From NCBI RefSeq assembly GCF_029504735.1, contig NZ_JAQFIP010000001.1, positions 62,001 through 126,000 of the forward strand: a stretch of 64,000 nt of DNA, in the 5' to 3' direction. Shown here in pieces: positions 29,233-37,782 of the stretch. The notes below the pieces were generated by a model, which saw nothing but the letters and a program-made list of their open reading frames with translations, was not told the origin of the DNA and searched no databases. Every line of letters starts with the position of its first letter. The first letter of the stretch is position 1. The position numbers and the translations under genes were made by a program. Origin of the DNA: Ereboglobus sp. PH5-10 (GTDB lineage: Bacteria > Verrucomicrobiota > Verrucomicrobiia > Opitutales > Opitutaceae).

Positions 29233-30531
29233 ATGCCTCTCCAAATCCCAGATTTCCTCGTTCCTCACCTTGCCAAGGCACCGGCCGTCCTCGGCGGAGG
29301 CCGCAGCGGCGAGGCCGTTCTCGCGCTCCTCGAAAAACTCGGCGCGAAAGGCGTGCTCTACGATGAAAAACTCAAGCACGCCAAGCACGTCTTCACCGCC
29401 ACGCAGGCGCGCGCGCATCCGCTCGTCATCTTCAGCCCCGGCTTCACCGCAAACCACAAATGGCTCGCCGCCGCGCGCAAGGCCGGTTGCGAAACGCTCG
29501 GCGAACTCGACTTCGCATCCCTCTTCTGGCGCGGCAAAATCATCGCCGTCACCGGCACCAACGGCAAAACCACGCTCACCGAATTTCTCACGCACGCACT
29601 CCGCTCCATCAAGCGCGACACCACCGCCGCCGGCAATGTCGGCTTCCCCTTCAGCGCGCTCGTCAACCGCACCGACGGCGGCACGATCGACGACACCGCC
29701 GTCGTCGAGGTCAGCTCCTTCCAATCCGAGAGCTTCAAGTATTTCCGCGCCGACTCCGCCCTCTGGATCAACTTCGCCGAGGACCACCTCGAACGCCACC
29801 AGCACATGCGCGACTACTTCGACGCCAAATGGCGGCTCCTCGACCGCTCCCTCGGCGGCATCATCCTCGCCGGCGACTCCGTGCAACGCCACGCCGCCGA
29901 GTTCGGCTGCGCGCTCCCGCCCGACGCCTGCGTCGCCACCGAGAGCCAGCCCGCCGACATCCTCCTCGCCGGCACCATCTTCGAGCACTACCCGCAACGC
30001 GAAAACTTCCTCATTGCCGCCGCCTGGTGGCGCCACGCCGGCCTCCCCGAGCAAGCTCTCTACGCCGCCGCGCAAAACTTCAAGCTCGGCCGCCACCGCC
30101 TCCAGCGCGTCGCGGAGGTGAGGGGCGTCTCCTACTGGAACGACTCCAAGGCCACCAACTTCCACGCCGTCGAGGCCGCCCTCTCGCAATTCCCCTCGCC
30201 CGCCATCCTCATCGCAGGCGGCCTCTCCAAGGGCGGCGACATCCCCGGCTTCGTCCGCCGCATCGCGCCCTCCGTCAAGCACGCCCTCCTCATCGGCGCC
30301 ACCTCCGGCGAACTCTCCGCCGCCTGCCGCGCCTACAATGTCTCCCACACCGCCTGCGCCACCTTTGCCGAGGCTGTAAAATTGGCGTCCAAGAACGCAC
30401 AAAGTGGAGATCACGTATTGCTAAGTCCCGGTTTTGCCAGTTTTGATATGTTCAACAGTTACGAGGATCGAGGAGACCAGTTCGAGCAGCTTGTTGCCGG
30501 ACTCGCCGCCGCGCCCGCCTCCAAACGATGA
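29233..30531 (+). CDS. murD: UDP-MurNAc-L-alanine:D-glutamate ligase MurD
   Basis: A 432-residue Mur ligase that adds D-glutamate to UDP-MurNAc-L-Ala. Landmarks: AVLGGGRSGEAVLALL (N-terminal Rossmann-like domain binding UDP), VIFSPGFTANHKWL, CETLGELDFASLFW, the P-loop IIAVTGTNGKTTLTEFL, VVEVSSFQSESFKYF, NFAEDHLERHQHMRDYFDAK, YWNDSKATNFHAVEAAL and ILIAGGLSKGGD, then HVLLSPGFASFDMFNSYEDR at the C-terminus. The start at 29233 gives a normal N-terminus. Unlike MurE, MurF and MurC, no repeat-derived insertion is seen. Confidence 0.96.
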   Translation: MPLQIPDFLVPHLAKAPAVLGGGRSGEAVLALLEKLGAKGVLYDEKLKHAKHVFTATQARAHPLVIFSPGFTANHKWLAAARKAGCETLGELDFASLFWRGKIIAVTGTNGKTTLTEFLTHALRSIKRDTTAAGNVGFPFSALVNRTDGGTIDDTAVVEVSSFQSESFKYFRADSALWINFAEDHLERHQHMRDYFDAKWRLLDRSLGGIILAGDSVQRHAAEFGCALPPDACVATESQPADILLAGTIFEHYPQRENFLIAAAWWRHAGLPEQALYAAAQNFKLGRHRLQRVAEVRGVSYWNDSKATNFHAVEAALSQFPSPAILIAGGLSKGGDIPGFVRRIAPSVKHALLIGATSGELSAACRAYNVSHTACATFAEAVKLASKNAQSGDHVLLSPGFASFDMFNSYEDRGDQFEQLVAGLAAAPASKR

Positions 30532-30592
30532 ACAGCGTCCGCGTCCAGTATCCATTTTTCAAATACAACAACAAACACACCTTCATCCTCCA

Positions 30593-31732
30593 ATGAAAAT
30601 TCTAAAAATGATCGGCCTCGTCGTCGCCGTGCACGCCGTCGTCCTCACCTTCGGTTTCATCCTTCCCGGCTGCCAGTCCACCGCGCGCACCTCGCACGCG
30701 ACGCCGGAAAAACCCGCCGCCTCCAACCTCTCGCGCATCGAAGCCGCGCGCGCCGCCACCACCGTCGGCGGGCAAGCCAACTCCGGCATCCCCGCGCCCG
30801 ACAGCGGCAACGCCGGCTCCGCGCCCCTCTCAACGGCGCCCGACAGCGGCAGCGCCTTCACCGGCGGCCCCGTGACGAATTTCAGCGTCCCCGCCTCCAG
30901 CGCCGCCATGCCACCGCGCCCGCAGACCGGAGCCGAGGCTCCCGCCATCGAACCGGAACCGCCCCCCATGCTCACCTACACCGTTGTGTCGGGCGACAGC
31001 GCGTGGAAAATCGCCAAAAAATTCAAGATATCCACCAACGAACTCCTCTCGGCCAACGAGCTTCCGCGCAACCCCACGCTCCAAGTCGGTCAAAAGCTCA
31101 GGATTCCCGCAAGGACCGTCGGCCAGGCAACCACCCGCGCCACGACGCAGGCAACACAAGCCGGCACCAACATTTACAAGGTGCAAGCCGGCGACAGCCT
31201 CGCCGTCATCGCCCGCCGCTACAACACCACCGTTGCGCGAATCCAAAGCCTAAACAAACTCGCCGGCACATCCATCCGCATCGGGCAGGAACTCGTCGTC
31301 CCCTCCATTGCCGACGCGCCCGCGACAACCGCGCCCGCGCCCGCCGCCACCACCGACGCATCGGGTCCCCGCTTCACCATCACTCACATTGTGAAACCCG
31401 GCGAAAGCCTCGACGTCATCGCCCGCCACTACGGAGCCTCGCGCAACGAAATCGCCACCACCAACCACATCACCGACCCGCGCAAACTTCAGGCCGGCCA
31501 AAAACTCACCATCACATCCGCAAGGAAAAACCTGCCCGCCGACACGCCCGTCGGCGCCGCGACGACACCCGCCGCGCAGCAAGCCGCGTCACAAACGCCC
31601 CCGCCGGCGCCTCCGCCGACGCCCGTGGAAACCGCGCCCGTCAGCCCCATTTCACCGGTAAGCGAAAGCCCCATTTCGCCCGCCCCCGCCGACGCGCCGC
31701 CCGTCGTCACGCCGCAGGATCCCGCGCGCTGA
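30593..31732 (+). CDS. LysM-domain lipoprotein in the dcw cluster
   Basis: A 379-residue predicted lipoprotein. The N-terminus MKILKMIGLVVAVHAVVLTF leads to the lipobox LPGC with the Cys near residue 27. Three LysM peptidoglycan-binding domains follow: YTVVSGDSAWKIAKKFKIST (about 126-170), YKVQAGDSLAVIARRYNTTV (about 195-240) and HIVKPGESLDVIARHYGASR (about 265-310). Linkers are Ala/Thr/Pro-rich and the last ~60 residues are Pro-rich (PISPVSESPISPAPADAP). No catalytic domain is present, so it probably tethers the membrane to the cell wall or recruits enzymes. Its place between murD and ftsW is unusual for dcw clusters outside this group. Confidence 0.9.
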   Translation: MKILKMIGLVVAVHAVVLTFGFILPGCQSTARTSHATPEKPAASNLSRIEAARAATTVGGQANSGIPAPDSGNAGSAPLSTAPDSGSAFTGGPVTNFSVPASSAAMPPRPQTGAEAPAIEPEPPPMLTYTVVSGDSAWKIAKKFKISTNELLSANELPRNPTLQVGQKLRIPARTVGQATTRATTQATQAGTNIYKVQAGDSLAVIARRYNTTVARIQSLNKLAGTSIRIGQELVVPSIADAPATTAPAPAATTDASGPRFTITHIVKPGESLDVIARHYGASRNEIATTNHITDPRKLQAGQKLTITSARKNLPADTPVGAATTPAAQQAASQTPPPAPPPTPVETAPVSPISPVSESPISPAPADAPPVVTPQDPAR

Positions 31733-31778
31733 CGCGCGCCCGGGGCCTTATGAGAAACTTCCCGACCTCCGCCGCCAC

Positions 31779-32957
31779 ATGGATTCCGCCAGCTATTTCG
31801 ACTCCCCCATTGAGGCAAAACCGAAGGCCATCACGCCTGTTTCGGTCATCATCGCGTGCGCGCTTTTGCTCCTGGCGATTGGCATTCCCATTGTTTACAG
31901 CGCCAGCACGGCATCCAAGCACGGGGCGGCCACATTTGTCACCAAGCAGTTGATCGGAGTGGGGTTCGGCGTGTGCGTGGCGTTTTTTGTCAGCCGGCTC
32001 GATCTTGAGCATCTGCGCAAATACGCGGTGCCGCTGCTTGTGGTCGCGGTCATCCTTTTGCTTCTCACGCTGGTGCCCGGCATCGGCATCCGCCGCAACG
32101 GCAGCAGTCGCTGGCTCGGCGTTCCGTCGCTCGCATTCCAGACCTCGGAGTTTGCAAAAATCGCGCTTATCTTCTGCCTCGCGCACTACCTCGCGATCAA
32201 ACAAAACCACATCGGGAAAACCCTGCAGGGCTACGGCGTCCCGCTGCTCATGATCGCCGCCATCACGCTGCCCATCTCGCAGCAAAAGGACATCGGCACC
32301 GCGTGCCTTATTTTCGGGGTCGGCATCAGCATTCTCTTTCTCGCCGGGGCCAGGATCGTCAAGCACCTCGTCCCCACATTTATTGCCGGAATCGCCGCCG
32401 CGGCCGTGCTCGTGGCGACATCCCCAAACCGGCTCGCGCGCCTCACGGCGTGGATCAATCACGAGACCACCAAGTCGGGTGACGGCGGCTGGCAGCTCGA
32501 GCAGGCGCTCTCCGCATTTGCCGTCGGCGGCATCCATGGCACCGGGCTCGGGCAGGGCCGCCAGCAAATCACGTTTTTGCCCGAGGCGCACACCGACTTC
32601 ATTTGCGCGGTTATCGGCGAGGAGTTGGGTCTCATCGGCACGATCTCCGTCTTCGCGCTCTTCCTGATCATTTTCATCGCCGCGCTCATGCATCTGCGCC
32701 GCGCGCCAAACATGTTCCAATACCTGCTCACCGCCGGCACGGTTCTCTTCCTGATCATGCCCGCGTTGGTCAATTTTTACGTCGTCACAGGCATGGCGCC
32801 GACAAAAGGCATGTCACTGCCCCTCGTCAGCTACGGCATGTCCAACCTCCTTCTCACCGGCGCGCTCATCGGAATCCTGCTCAACAACCAGCGCAACTGG
32901 CCGCGCCCCGCCTTTTCCAAACGCGAACGCATCCTCAGGGAAGTTGTTCAAACCTGA
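31779..32957 (+). CDS. ftsW: Septal peptidoglycan glycosyltransferase FtsW
   Basis: A 392-residue SEDS-family protein with ten predicted membrane helices that polymerises lipid II at the septum with FtsI. Landmarks: IPIVYSASTASKHG (first loop), RRNGSSRWLGVPSLAFQTSE (conserved RW and the E of the SEDS core), the catalytic-region WQLEQALSAFAVGGIHGTGL, FLPEAHTDFICAVIGEELGL and KGMSLPLVSYGMSNLL. The N-terminal cytoplasmic tail is about 20 residues. The short RRILNQ-type C-terminal tail seen in RodA is absent, and the place next to murG supports FtsW rather than RodA. Confidence 0.95.
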   Translation: MDSASYFDSPIEAKPKAITPVSVIIACALLLLAIGIPIVYSASTASKHGAATFVTKQLIGVGFGVCVAFFVSRLDLEHLRKYAVPLLVVAVILLLLTLVPGIGIRRNGSSRWLGVPSLAFQTSEFAKIALIFCLAHYLAIKQNHIGKTLQGYGVPLLMIAAITLPISQQKDIGTACLIFGVGISILFLAGARIVKHLVPTFIAGIAAAAVLVATSPNRLARLTAWINHETTKSGDGGWQLEQALSAFAVGGIHGTGLGQGRQQITFLPEAHTDFICAVIGEELGLIGTISVFALFLIIFIAALMHLRRAPNMFQYLLTAGTVLFLIMPALVNFYVVTGMAPTKGMSLPLVSYGMSNLLLTGALIGILLNNQRNWPRPAFSKRERILREVVQT

Positions 32958-33068
32958 GAATCAAGAGCTTAGATTTAAGAATTAAGAAGTGGGCGCCATC
33001 GCGCCAACGGACGCCCCCCCGGCGGTGCCGGTGCGCCTCCCAGTTCTTAAATCCTTAGCCCTTGATTC
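32958..33068. repeat. Tailed inverted repeat between ftsW and murG
   Basis: Left tail GAATCAAGAGCTTAGATTTA (from 32958) and right tail (33044-33068, inverse reads GAATCAAGGGCTAAGGATTT) bracket a GC-rich centre with GGGCGCCATCGCGCC and GGTGCCGGTGCGCC palindromes. Same architecture as the cassette ends at 7001-7470, but with TTAAGATTTAAG-type tails. Confidence 0.75.
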
Positions 33069-33102
33069 CACCAACCCGCCTCTCCCGCTCACAAATTTTC
33101 AA

Positions 33103-34266
33103 GTGTCTTCCACCAGCCAGCCAACTCACACGAAAACCTTCCTCCTCGCCTGCGGCGGCACCGGCGGGCATCTCGCGCCCGGCATCGCGCTTGCCGAGGC
33201 GCTCCTCGCGCGCGGCCACAACGCGACCCTTCTTATCAGCAGCAAAAAAGTCGATTCGCGCCTCTCCGAAAAATACCCGCACCTCAACTTCCGCCGCGTC
33301 CCCAGCGCACCCCTTCCGCGAAATCCGCTCCTGCTGCCGGTGTTTCTTCTTCGCCAGCTCCACGGATTTCTTTTCAGCATTAACCTGGTTCGCAAAACCA
33401 AGCCCGACGGCATCGTCGGCTTCGGCGGCTTCACCACGGCGAGCGTCATCATTGCCGGCGCGATTTTCCGCGCGCCCATCGCGCTCCATGAATCCAACCG
33501 CGTGCCCGGTCGCGCCACCCGTTTTCTCCAGCCGCTCGCCGCGCGCCTCTTTCTTCCGCCCGGCATCGCGCTCCCCGGCGTCACCCGCTCGCGCATGCGG
33601 CCGATGGGATTGCCCGTGCGCAAGGAAATCCAGCGCGAACCGCGCGACGCCGCGCGCGCCAGCTTCGGACTTTCCCCCGAGCGCAGCGTTCTCGTCATCC
33701 TCGGCGGCTCGCAAGGCGCGACTTCAATCAACAACTGGGCCCGCGAAAACCTCCACATCCTCGCCCGCGACGGCATCCAGGTTTATTGCGTCACCGGCCT
33801 CGGCAAGGGCGGCGACGAAATCATCACCCACCCCGATGCCAACGGACGCCCCGTCAAAAGCATCTTCTCACCCTTCTGCGACCGCATGGCCGCGCTCATG
33901 TCCGCCGCCGACCTTGTCGTTTCGCGCGCCGGCTCGGGCACCATCGCCGAGCTCATCCGCTGCGTCACCCCCGCGATCCTCATCCCCTACCCGCAGGCCG
34001 CCGACAATCACCAGCAGGCCAACGCGCTTTATTTCGAGCAGCAAGGCGGCGGGGTCGTGATCGACCAAAGCCGCCTCAACACGCTCACGCGCGAAGTCCG
34101 CGACACCATTTTCAACGACTGGCTCCTGCGCAAATTTCGAGAAAACCTCGTCCGCATGGATCGCGCCAACTCGCTCGACCTCCTTCTCGACGACCTCGAG
34201 CAAATCACCAACCGCCGCCCGCCCCACACCGCGCAGGCCGGCAAGTCCGCCTCACCCGCCGCATGA
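33103..34266 (+). CDS. murG: UDP-GlcNAc:lipid I GlcNAc transferase MurG
   Basis: A 387-residue GT-B glycosyltransferase that converts lipid I to lipid II at the inner face of the membrane. Landmarks: LLACGGTGGHLAPGIALAEA, GIVGFGGFTTASVIIAG, IALHESNRVPGRATRFL, VILGGSQGATSINNW, SAADLVVSRAGSGTIAELIR and LIPYPQAADNHQQANALYF. I chose the GTG at 33103, which leaves eleven residues before the first strand; an earlier in-frame ATG would translate the tailed repeat upstream. The stop overlaps the start of murC-murB (ATGA at 34263-34266), suggesting translational coupling. Confidence 0.95.
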   Translation: MSSTSQPTHTKTFLLACGGTGGHLAPGIALAEALLARGHNATLLISSKKVDSRLSEKYPHLNFRRVPSAPLPRNPLLLPVFLLRQLHGFLFSINLVRKTKPDGIVGFGGFTTASVIIAGAIFRAPIALHESNRVPGRATRFLQPLAARLFLPPGIALPGVTRSRMRPMGLPVRKEIQREPRDAARASFGLSPERSVLVILGGSQGATSINNWARENLHILARDGIQVYCVTGLGKGGDEIITHPDANGRPVKSIFSPFCDRMAALMSAADLVVSRAGSGTIAELIRCVTPAILIPYPQAADNHQQANALYFEQQGGGVVIDQSRLNTLTREVRDTIFNDWLLRKFRENLVRMDRANSLDLLLDDLEQITNRRPPHTAQAGKSASPAA

Positions 34267-36659
34267 CCGACTCCCGCACACCGCTCCCCACCCTCTTCGG
34301 ACGCGAAGTGCGCGCGATCCACTGCGCGGGCATCGGCGGCATGGGCCTCGGCCCGCTCGCCATCCACCTCGCCCGCCTCGGCTACGCCGTCACCGGCGAG
34401 GACGACGCCATGACCGCCCCCATGCGCGCCCAACTCGAGCGCGCGGGCGTCGAGGTGAATGCGGATTTCGGATTTCGGAATGCGGAATTTCAAACCACGC
34501 AAACTGCAGGCGCACCGCTTGCGTCCGACATTCCGCATTCACCCGATCTTCTCGTCGTCTCCACCGCCATCTCGCCGGAGCATCCCGCCGCTATTGCCGC
34601 AAAAACGCGCGACATCCCCATCGTTCGCCGGGGCGAGCTTCTGGCCGAGGTTGTTCGCGGGAAAAAACTCGCCGCCATCTGCGGCTCGCATGGCAAAACG
34701 ACAACAACCGCGATGCTCGTCACCGCACTGCACCGCGCCGGGTTTTCCGCCGGCTACATCCTCGGCGGACTCTTCAACGACACCTCGCTCCCGCCCGCCG
34801 ACACCGGCGAGACCGACTGGGTCGTTGCAGAAATCGACGAAAGCGATGGCACCATCGAAAACTTTTCCCCCGAAATTACCATCGTCACCAACCTCGACTG
34901 GGATCACCCCGACCACTACCGCACCCCCGCCGACATCGAGGCCGCCTTCCAAGCCCTCTTCGCCCGCACGAAACGGGCGGTCATTGGCTCCATTCCGAAT
35001 TCCGCGCTCCGCACTTCGCATTTTCATCACACATTCGGCTCCGCGGCCGACGCGGGCTTCCGCTACCAAATCACACGCGCCGCCAACGACGGCCAGACCC
35101 TCGCGCTCGCGGGCAAGTTCCCCATCTCCAGCGCCACCGTGCGCGCGCTCGGCGACTTCAACGCCGCCAACGCCGCCGCCGCACTCGCCGCCGCGCACCT
35201 CATGGGCGCGACACTCGCGCCCGATCTCCTCGCCGCCTACCCCGGCGTCCGCCGACGCCAGTCAATTCTCCGCGCCACCGACACCCTGACCGTCGTCGAG
35301 GACTACGCCCACCACCCCGCCGAAATCCGCGCCCTCCTCTCCAGCCTCCACTCGCGCATCCCCGCCCCCGGACGCCTACTCGTCGCATTTCAGCCGCACC
35401 GCTACTCGCGCACAGCGCAATTCAAGGCCGACTTCGCAGCCGCGCTCGCCATCGCCGACCGCTCCTACCTGATCGACGTCTATCCCGCCGGCGAGGCTCC
35501 AATCGCGGGCGGTGACACCGCCGACCTCCACACCGAGCTCCGCGCCGCCGCGCCCGCGCAACCCGTCATCTATCGCAACGGAAAAACAGACGCCACACTC
35601 GCCACGCTCGCGCGCGACGTCCGCCCCGGCGACTGGGTTGTCTTTGTCGGCGCGGGCGACATCGACCACTCCGCCCGCGCCTGGCTCACGCTCGCCACCG
35701 AATACGAAAAAGCCGCCAACCACTGGGGCACCCTCGGCGTCGCCCTGCGCGGCACGCTCTCGCCCGCGTCCAAAGTCCGCATCGAGGAACCGCTCGCGCA
35801 AAAAACCACCATGCGCGCCGGCGGCGCCGCCCGTCTCTACGCCGAGCCCGCCGACGAACGCGACCTCGCCCTCCTCATCGATTTTGCCCGAGCCCGCGCC
35901 ATCCGCACGCTCCTCCTCGGACGCGGCTCCAATCTCATCATCCCCGACGAGGGTGTTGATGCCCTCGTCATCTCACTCGCCGCCCCGCACTGGCAGCATT
36001 TTGAAATTTTGCCCGGCAACCTCGTCTCCTGCGGCGCGGGTCTCCGACTCAAAAATCTTTGCGGCCTCGCCGCCGCCGCCGGCCTCGCAGGATTTGAATT
36101 TCTCGAAGGCATCCCCGGCAACCTCGGCGGCGCGCTCCGCATGAACGCCGGCGCGATGGGCGGCGAAACCTTCAACCGAGTCGAAACCGTCCGCGTCATG
36201 ACGCACACAGGCGAAATCAAAACCCTTCGCCCCTCCGAGATGGACGTTACCTACCGCCGTTGCGGCGCGCTCGCCGCAAACAACCTCGTCGCCCTCTCCG
36301 CCACGCTCCGTCCCGACGGGGAAAAATCCCCCGCCGAAATCACCGCGCAAATCGAGGCCAACCGCGCCAAACGCCAAACCGCGCAACCCCGCGAACCCAG
36401 CGCCGGCAGCATTTTCAAAAATCCACCCAACGACTCCGCCGGACGCCTCATCGACACCGCCGGCTTGAAAGGCGCGCGCATCGGCGGCGCGGAAGTTTCC
36501 CCGCAGCACGCCAATTTCATCATCAACCGCGGCGGCGCGACCGCGACCGACATCATCCAGCTCATCCGCCGCATCCGCTCCGCCGTCCTGAAAACCCACG
36601 GCATCGCCCTCGACCCCGAAGTCCTGCTCTTCGGCGCAAACTGGGAGGATTACCTGTGA
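34263..36659 (+). CDS. murCB: Bifunctional MurC-MurB fusion: UDP-MurNAc:L-alanine ligase / UDP-GlcNAc-enolpyruvate reductase
   Basis: A 798-residue fusion. Residues 1 to about 490 are MurC: IHCAGIGGMGLGPLAIHLAR, the P-loop ICGSHGKTTTTAML, NLDWDHPDHYRTPADIEAAF, VEDYAHHPAEIRALL and VAFQPHRYSRTAQF. About 500-798 are MurB: TMRAGGAARLYAEP, LGRGSNLIIPDEGVDALVI, EFLEGIPGNLGGALRMNAGA, the catalytic-Ser block SAGSIFKNP and LDPEVLLFGANW with the catalytic Glu. The two steps are consecutive (MurB makes UDP-MurNAc, MurC adds L-Ala). There is no intervening stop or frameshift. Residues about 65-93 and 244-256 of MurC are repeat-derived. MurB and MurC are otherwise of normal length. Confidence 0.95.
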   Translation: MTDSRTPLPTLFGREVRAIHCAGIGGMGLGPLAIHLARLGYAVTGEDDAMTAPMRAQLERAGVEVNADFGFRNAEFQTTQTAGAPLASDIPHSPDLLVVSTAISPEHPAAIAAKTRDIPIVRRGELLAEVVRGKKLAAICGSHGKTTTTAMLVTALHRAGFSAGYILGGLFNDTSLPPADTGETDWVVAEIDESDGTIENFSPEITIVTNLDWDHPDHYRTPADIEAAFQALFARTKRAVIGSIPNSALRTSHFHHTFGSAADAGFRYQITRAANDGQTLALAGKFPISSATVRALGDFNAANAAAALAAAHLMGATLAPDLLAAYPGVRRRQSILRATDTLTVVEDYAHHPAEIRALLSSLHSRIPAPGRLLVAFQPHRYSRTAQFKADFAAALAIADRSYLIDVYPAGEAPIAGGDTADLHTELRAAAPAQPVIYRNGKTDATLATLARDVRPGDWVVFVGAGDIDHSARAWLTLATEYEKAANHWGTLGVALRGTLSPASKVRIEEPLAQKTTMRAGGAARLYAEPADERDLALLIDFARARAIRTLLLGRGSNLIIPDEGVDALVISLAAPHWQHFEILPGNLVSCGAGLRLKNLCGLAAAAGLAGFEFLEGIPGNLGGALRMNAGAMGGETFNRVETVRVMTHTGEIKTLRPSEMDVTYRRCGALAANNLVALSATLRPDGEKSPAEITAQIEANRAKRQTAQPREPSAGSIFKNPPNDSAGRLIDTAGLKGARIGGAEVSPQHANFIINRGGATATDIIQLIRRIRSAVLKTHGIALDPEVLLFGANWEDYL
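34457..34540. repeat. ATTCCGCATTC-type tailed repeat inserted in murC
   Basis: GAATGCGGATTTCGGATTTC leads to GAATGCGGAAT (34478-34488), whose inverse ATTCCGCATTC lies at 34530-34540. Between them is a stem GCAGGCG-CAC-CGCTTGC. In frame it encodes NADFGFRNAEFQTTQTAG and following residues, about twenty more than other MurC proteins have at this place. Confidence 0.7.
34993..35028. repeat. Second ATTCCGC-type repeat in murC
   Basis: ATTCCGAATTCCGCGCTCCG followed by CACTTCGCATTTTC encodes IPNSALRTSHF within the MurC central domain. The peptide has the form expected from translation of the ATTCCG repeat and not of a MurC family segment. Confidence 0.55.
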
Positions 36660-36660
36660 A

Positions 36661-36790
36661 AAATTCCAATTTCCAAAACCCAAATTCCAATAAAACTCCA
36701 AAATTCAAATTCCAAATTCCATTGGAAATGAGAAAGGTCCGATTGGAGTTTGGAAACTCATTGGAATTTGATCACTGGAATTTGAAATTT
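36661..36790. repeat. AAATTCCAA-type tailed inverted repeat before ddl
   Basis: Nearly the whole murC-murB to ddl gap is built of AAATTCCAA units in one orientation (36661-36722) and TTGGAATTTG units in the other (36723-36790), forming a long imperfect stem around ATTGGAAATGAGAAAGG. Confidence 0.75.
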
Positions 36791-36807
36791 CCCGCGAGGA
36801 GCACGCC

Positions 36808-37770
36808 ATGAACACATCCGCCCGCCAACCCGTTCCCCCCGCCTCCGCGCCTTCCCCCATCATCGCCATCCTCGCGGGCGGCACCTCCTCCGAGCGCGAA
36901 GTCTCCCTGCGCTCCGGCGAAGCCTGCGCCGCCGCGCTCGCGAAACATTTTCCCGTCGAGCACATCATCATCGACCGCAACGCCCTTCCCGCCGCGCTCT
37001 CCCCCGCGCGCCATGTTGTCTTTTCAACCCTCCACGGCACCTTCGGCGAGGACGGCGGCATGCAACGCCTCCTCGAGGAAGCCGGCATCCACTACGCCGG
37101 CTGCGACGCCGCCTCGAGCGCGTTCACGATGGACAAAACCCGCACCAAGCGCGCCGCCGCCGCGCGCGGCGTCCGCACCATCGCCGGACTCACCTTCAGC
37201 GCCCGCCACAACAAACCCTCCGCCACCCAAATCATCGCGCAACTCGGCCCCGACCTCGTCCTCAAGCCCAACGCCGAGGGCAGCTCCGTCGGCCTCCGCA
37301 TCATCGAAAACCGCGCGCAACTCGAAACCGCCCTCGACGCCGCGCGCGACGGCGACTGGCTCGTCGAACGCCGCATCCACGGACGCGAACTCGCCGTCGG
37401 CGTCCTCAACGGACGCGCCATGGGCATCGTCGAAATCCGCCCCAAGTCCGGCATCTACGATTACGAAAGCAAATACACCGCCGGCAAAACCGACTACCTC
37501 GCGCCCGCCCCCTTTGACGACGCCACCGCCGCCGTCATCCGCCGCAACGCCGAGGTCGCCTTCGAGGCCTGCGGCTGCCGCGACTTCGCCCGCATCGATT
37601 TTTTCTTCACACCTGAAAACGAAATCCTCCTCATCGAAATCAACACCCTCCCCGGCATGACCGCCACCAGCCTCCTGCCAAAAAGCGCCGCGTGCGCCGG
37701 ACTCGATTTCGAAAACCTCCTCCGCGAAATGGTCGCGCCCGCCCTCGCCCGCCACGCCGCCGCCCCCTGA
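36808..37770 (+). CDS. ddl: D-alanine:D-alanine ligase
   Basis: A 320-residue ATP-grasp ligase that makes the D-Ala-D-Ala substrate of MurF. Landmarks: IIAILAGGTSSEREVSLRSG, VFSTLHGTFGEDGGMQRLLE, KTRTKRAAAARGV, LKPNAEGSSVGLRII, EIRPKSGIYDYESKYTAG, ARIDFFFTPENEILLIEINT and LPGMTATSLLPKSA. The KSGIYDYESKYTAG loop with Tyr is typical of D-Ala (vancomycin-sensitive) ligases rather than D-lactate ligases. Its place between murC-murB and ftsQ is classical. A repeat fills the upstream gap and ends about 17 bases before the start. Confidence 0.96.
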   Translation: MNTSARQPVPPASAPSPIIAILAGGTSSEREVSLRSGEACAAALAKHFPVEHIIIDRNALPAALSPARHVVFSTLHGTFGEDGGMQRLLEEAGIHYAGCDAASSAFTMDKTRTKRAAAARGVRTIAGLTFSARHNKPSATQIIAQLGPDLVLKPNAEGSSVGLRIIENRAQLETALDAARDGDWLVERRIHGRELAVGVLNGRAMGIVEIRPKSGIYDYESKYTAGKTDYLAPAPFDDATAAVIRRNAEVAFEACGCRDFARIDFFFTPENEILLIEINTLPGMTATSLLPKSAACAGLDFENLLREMVAPALARHAAAP

Positions 37771-37782
37771 GATTTGAAACCC

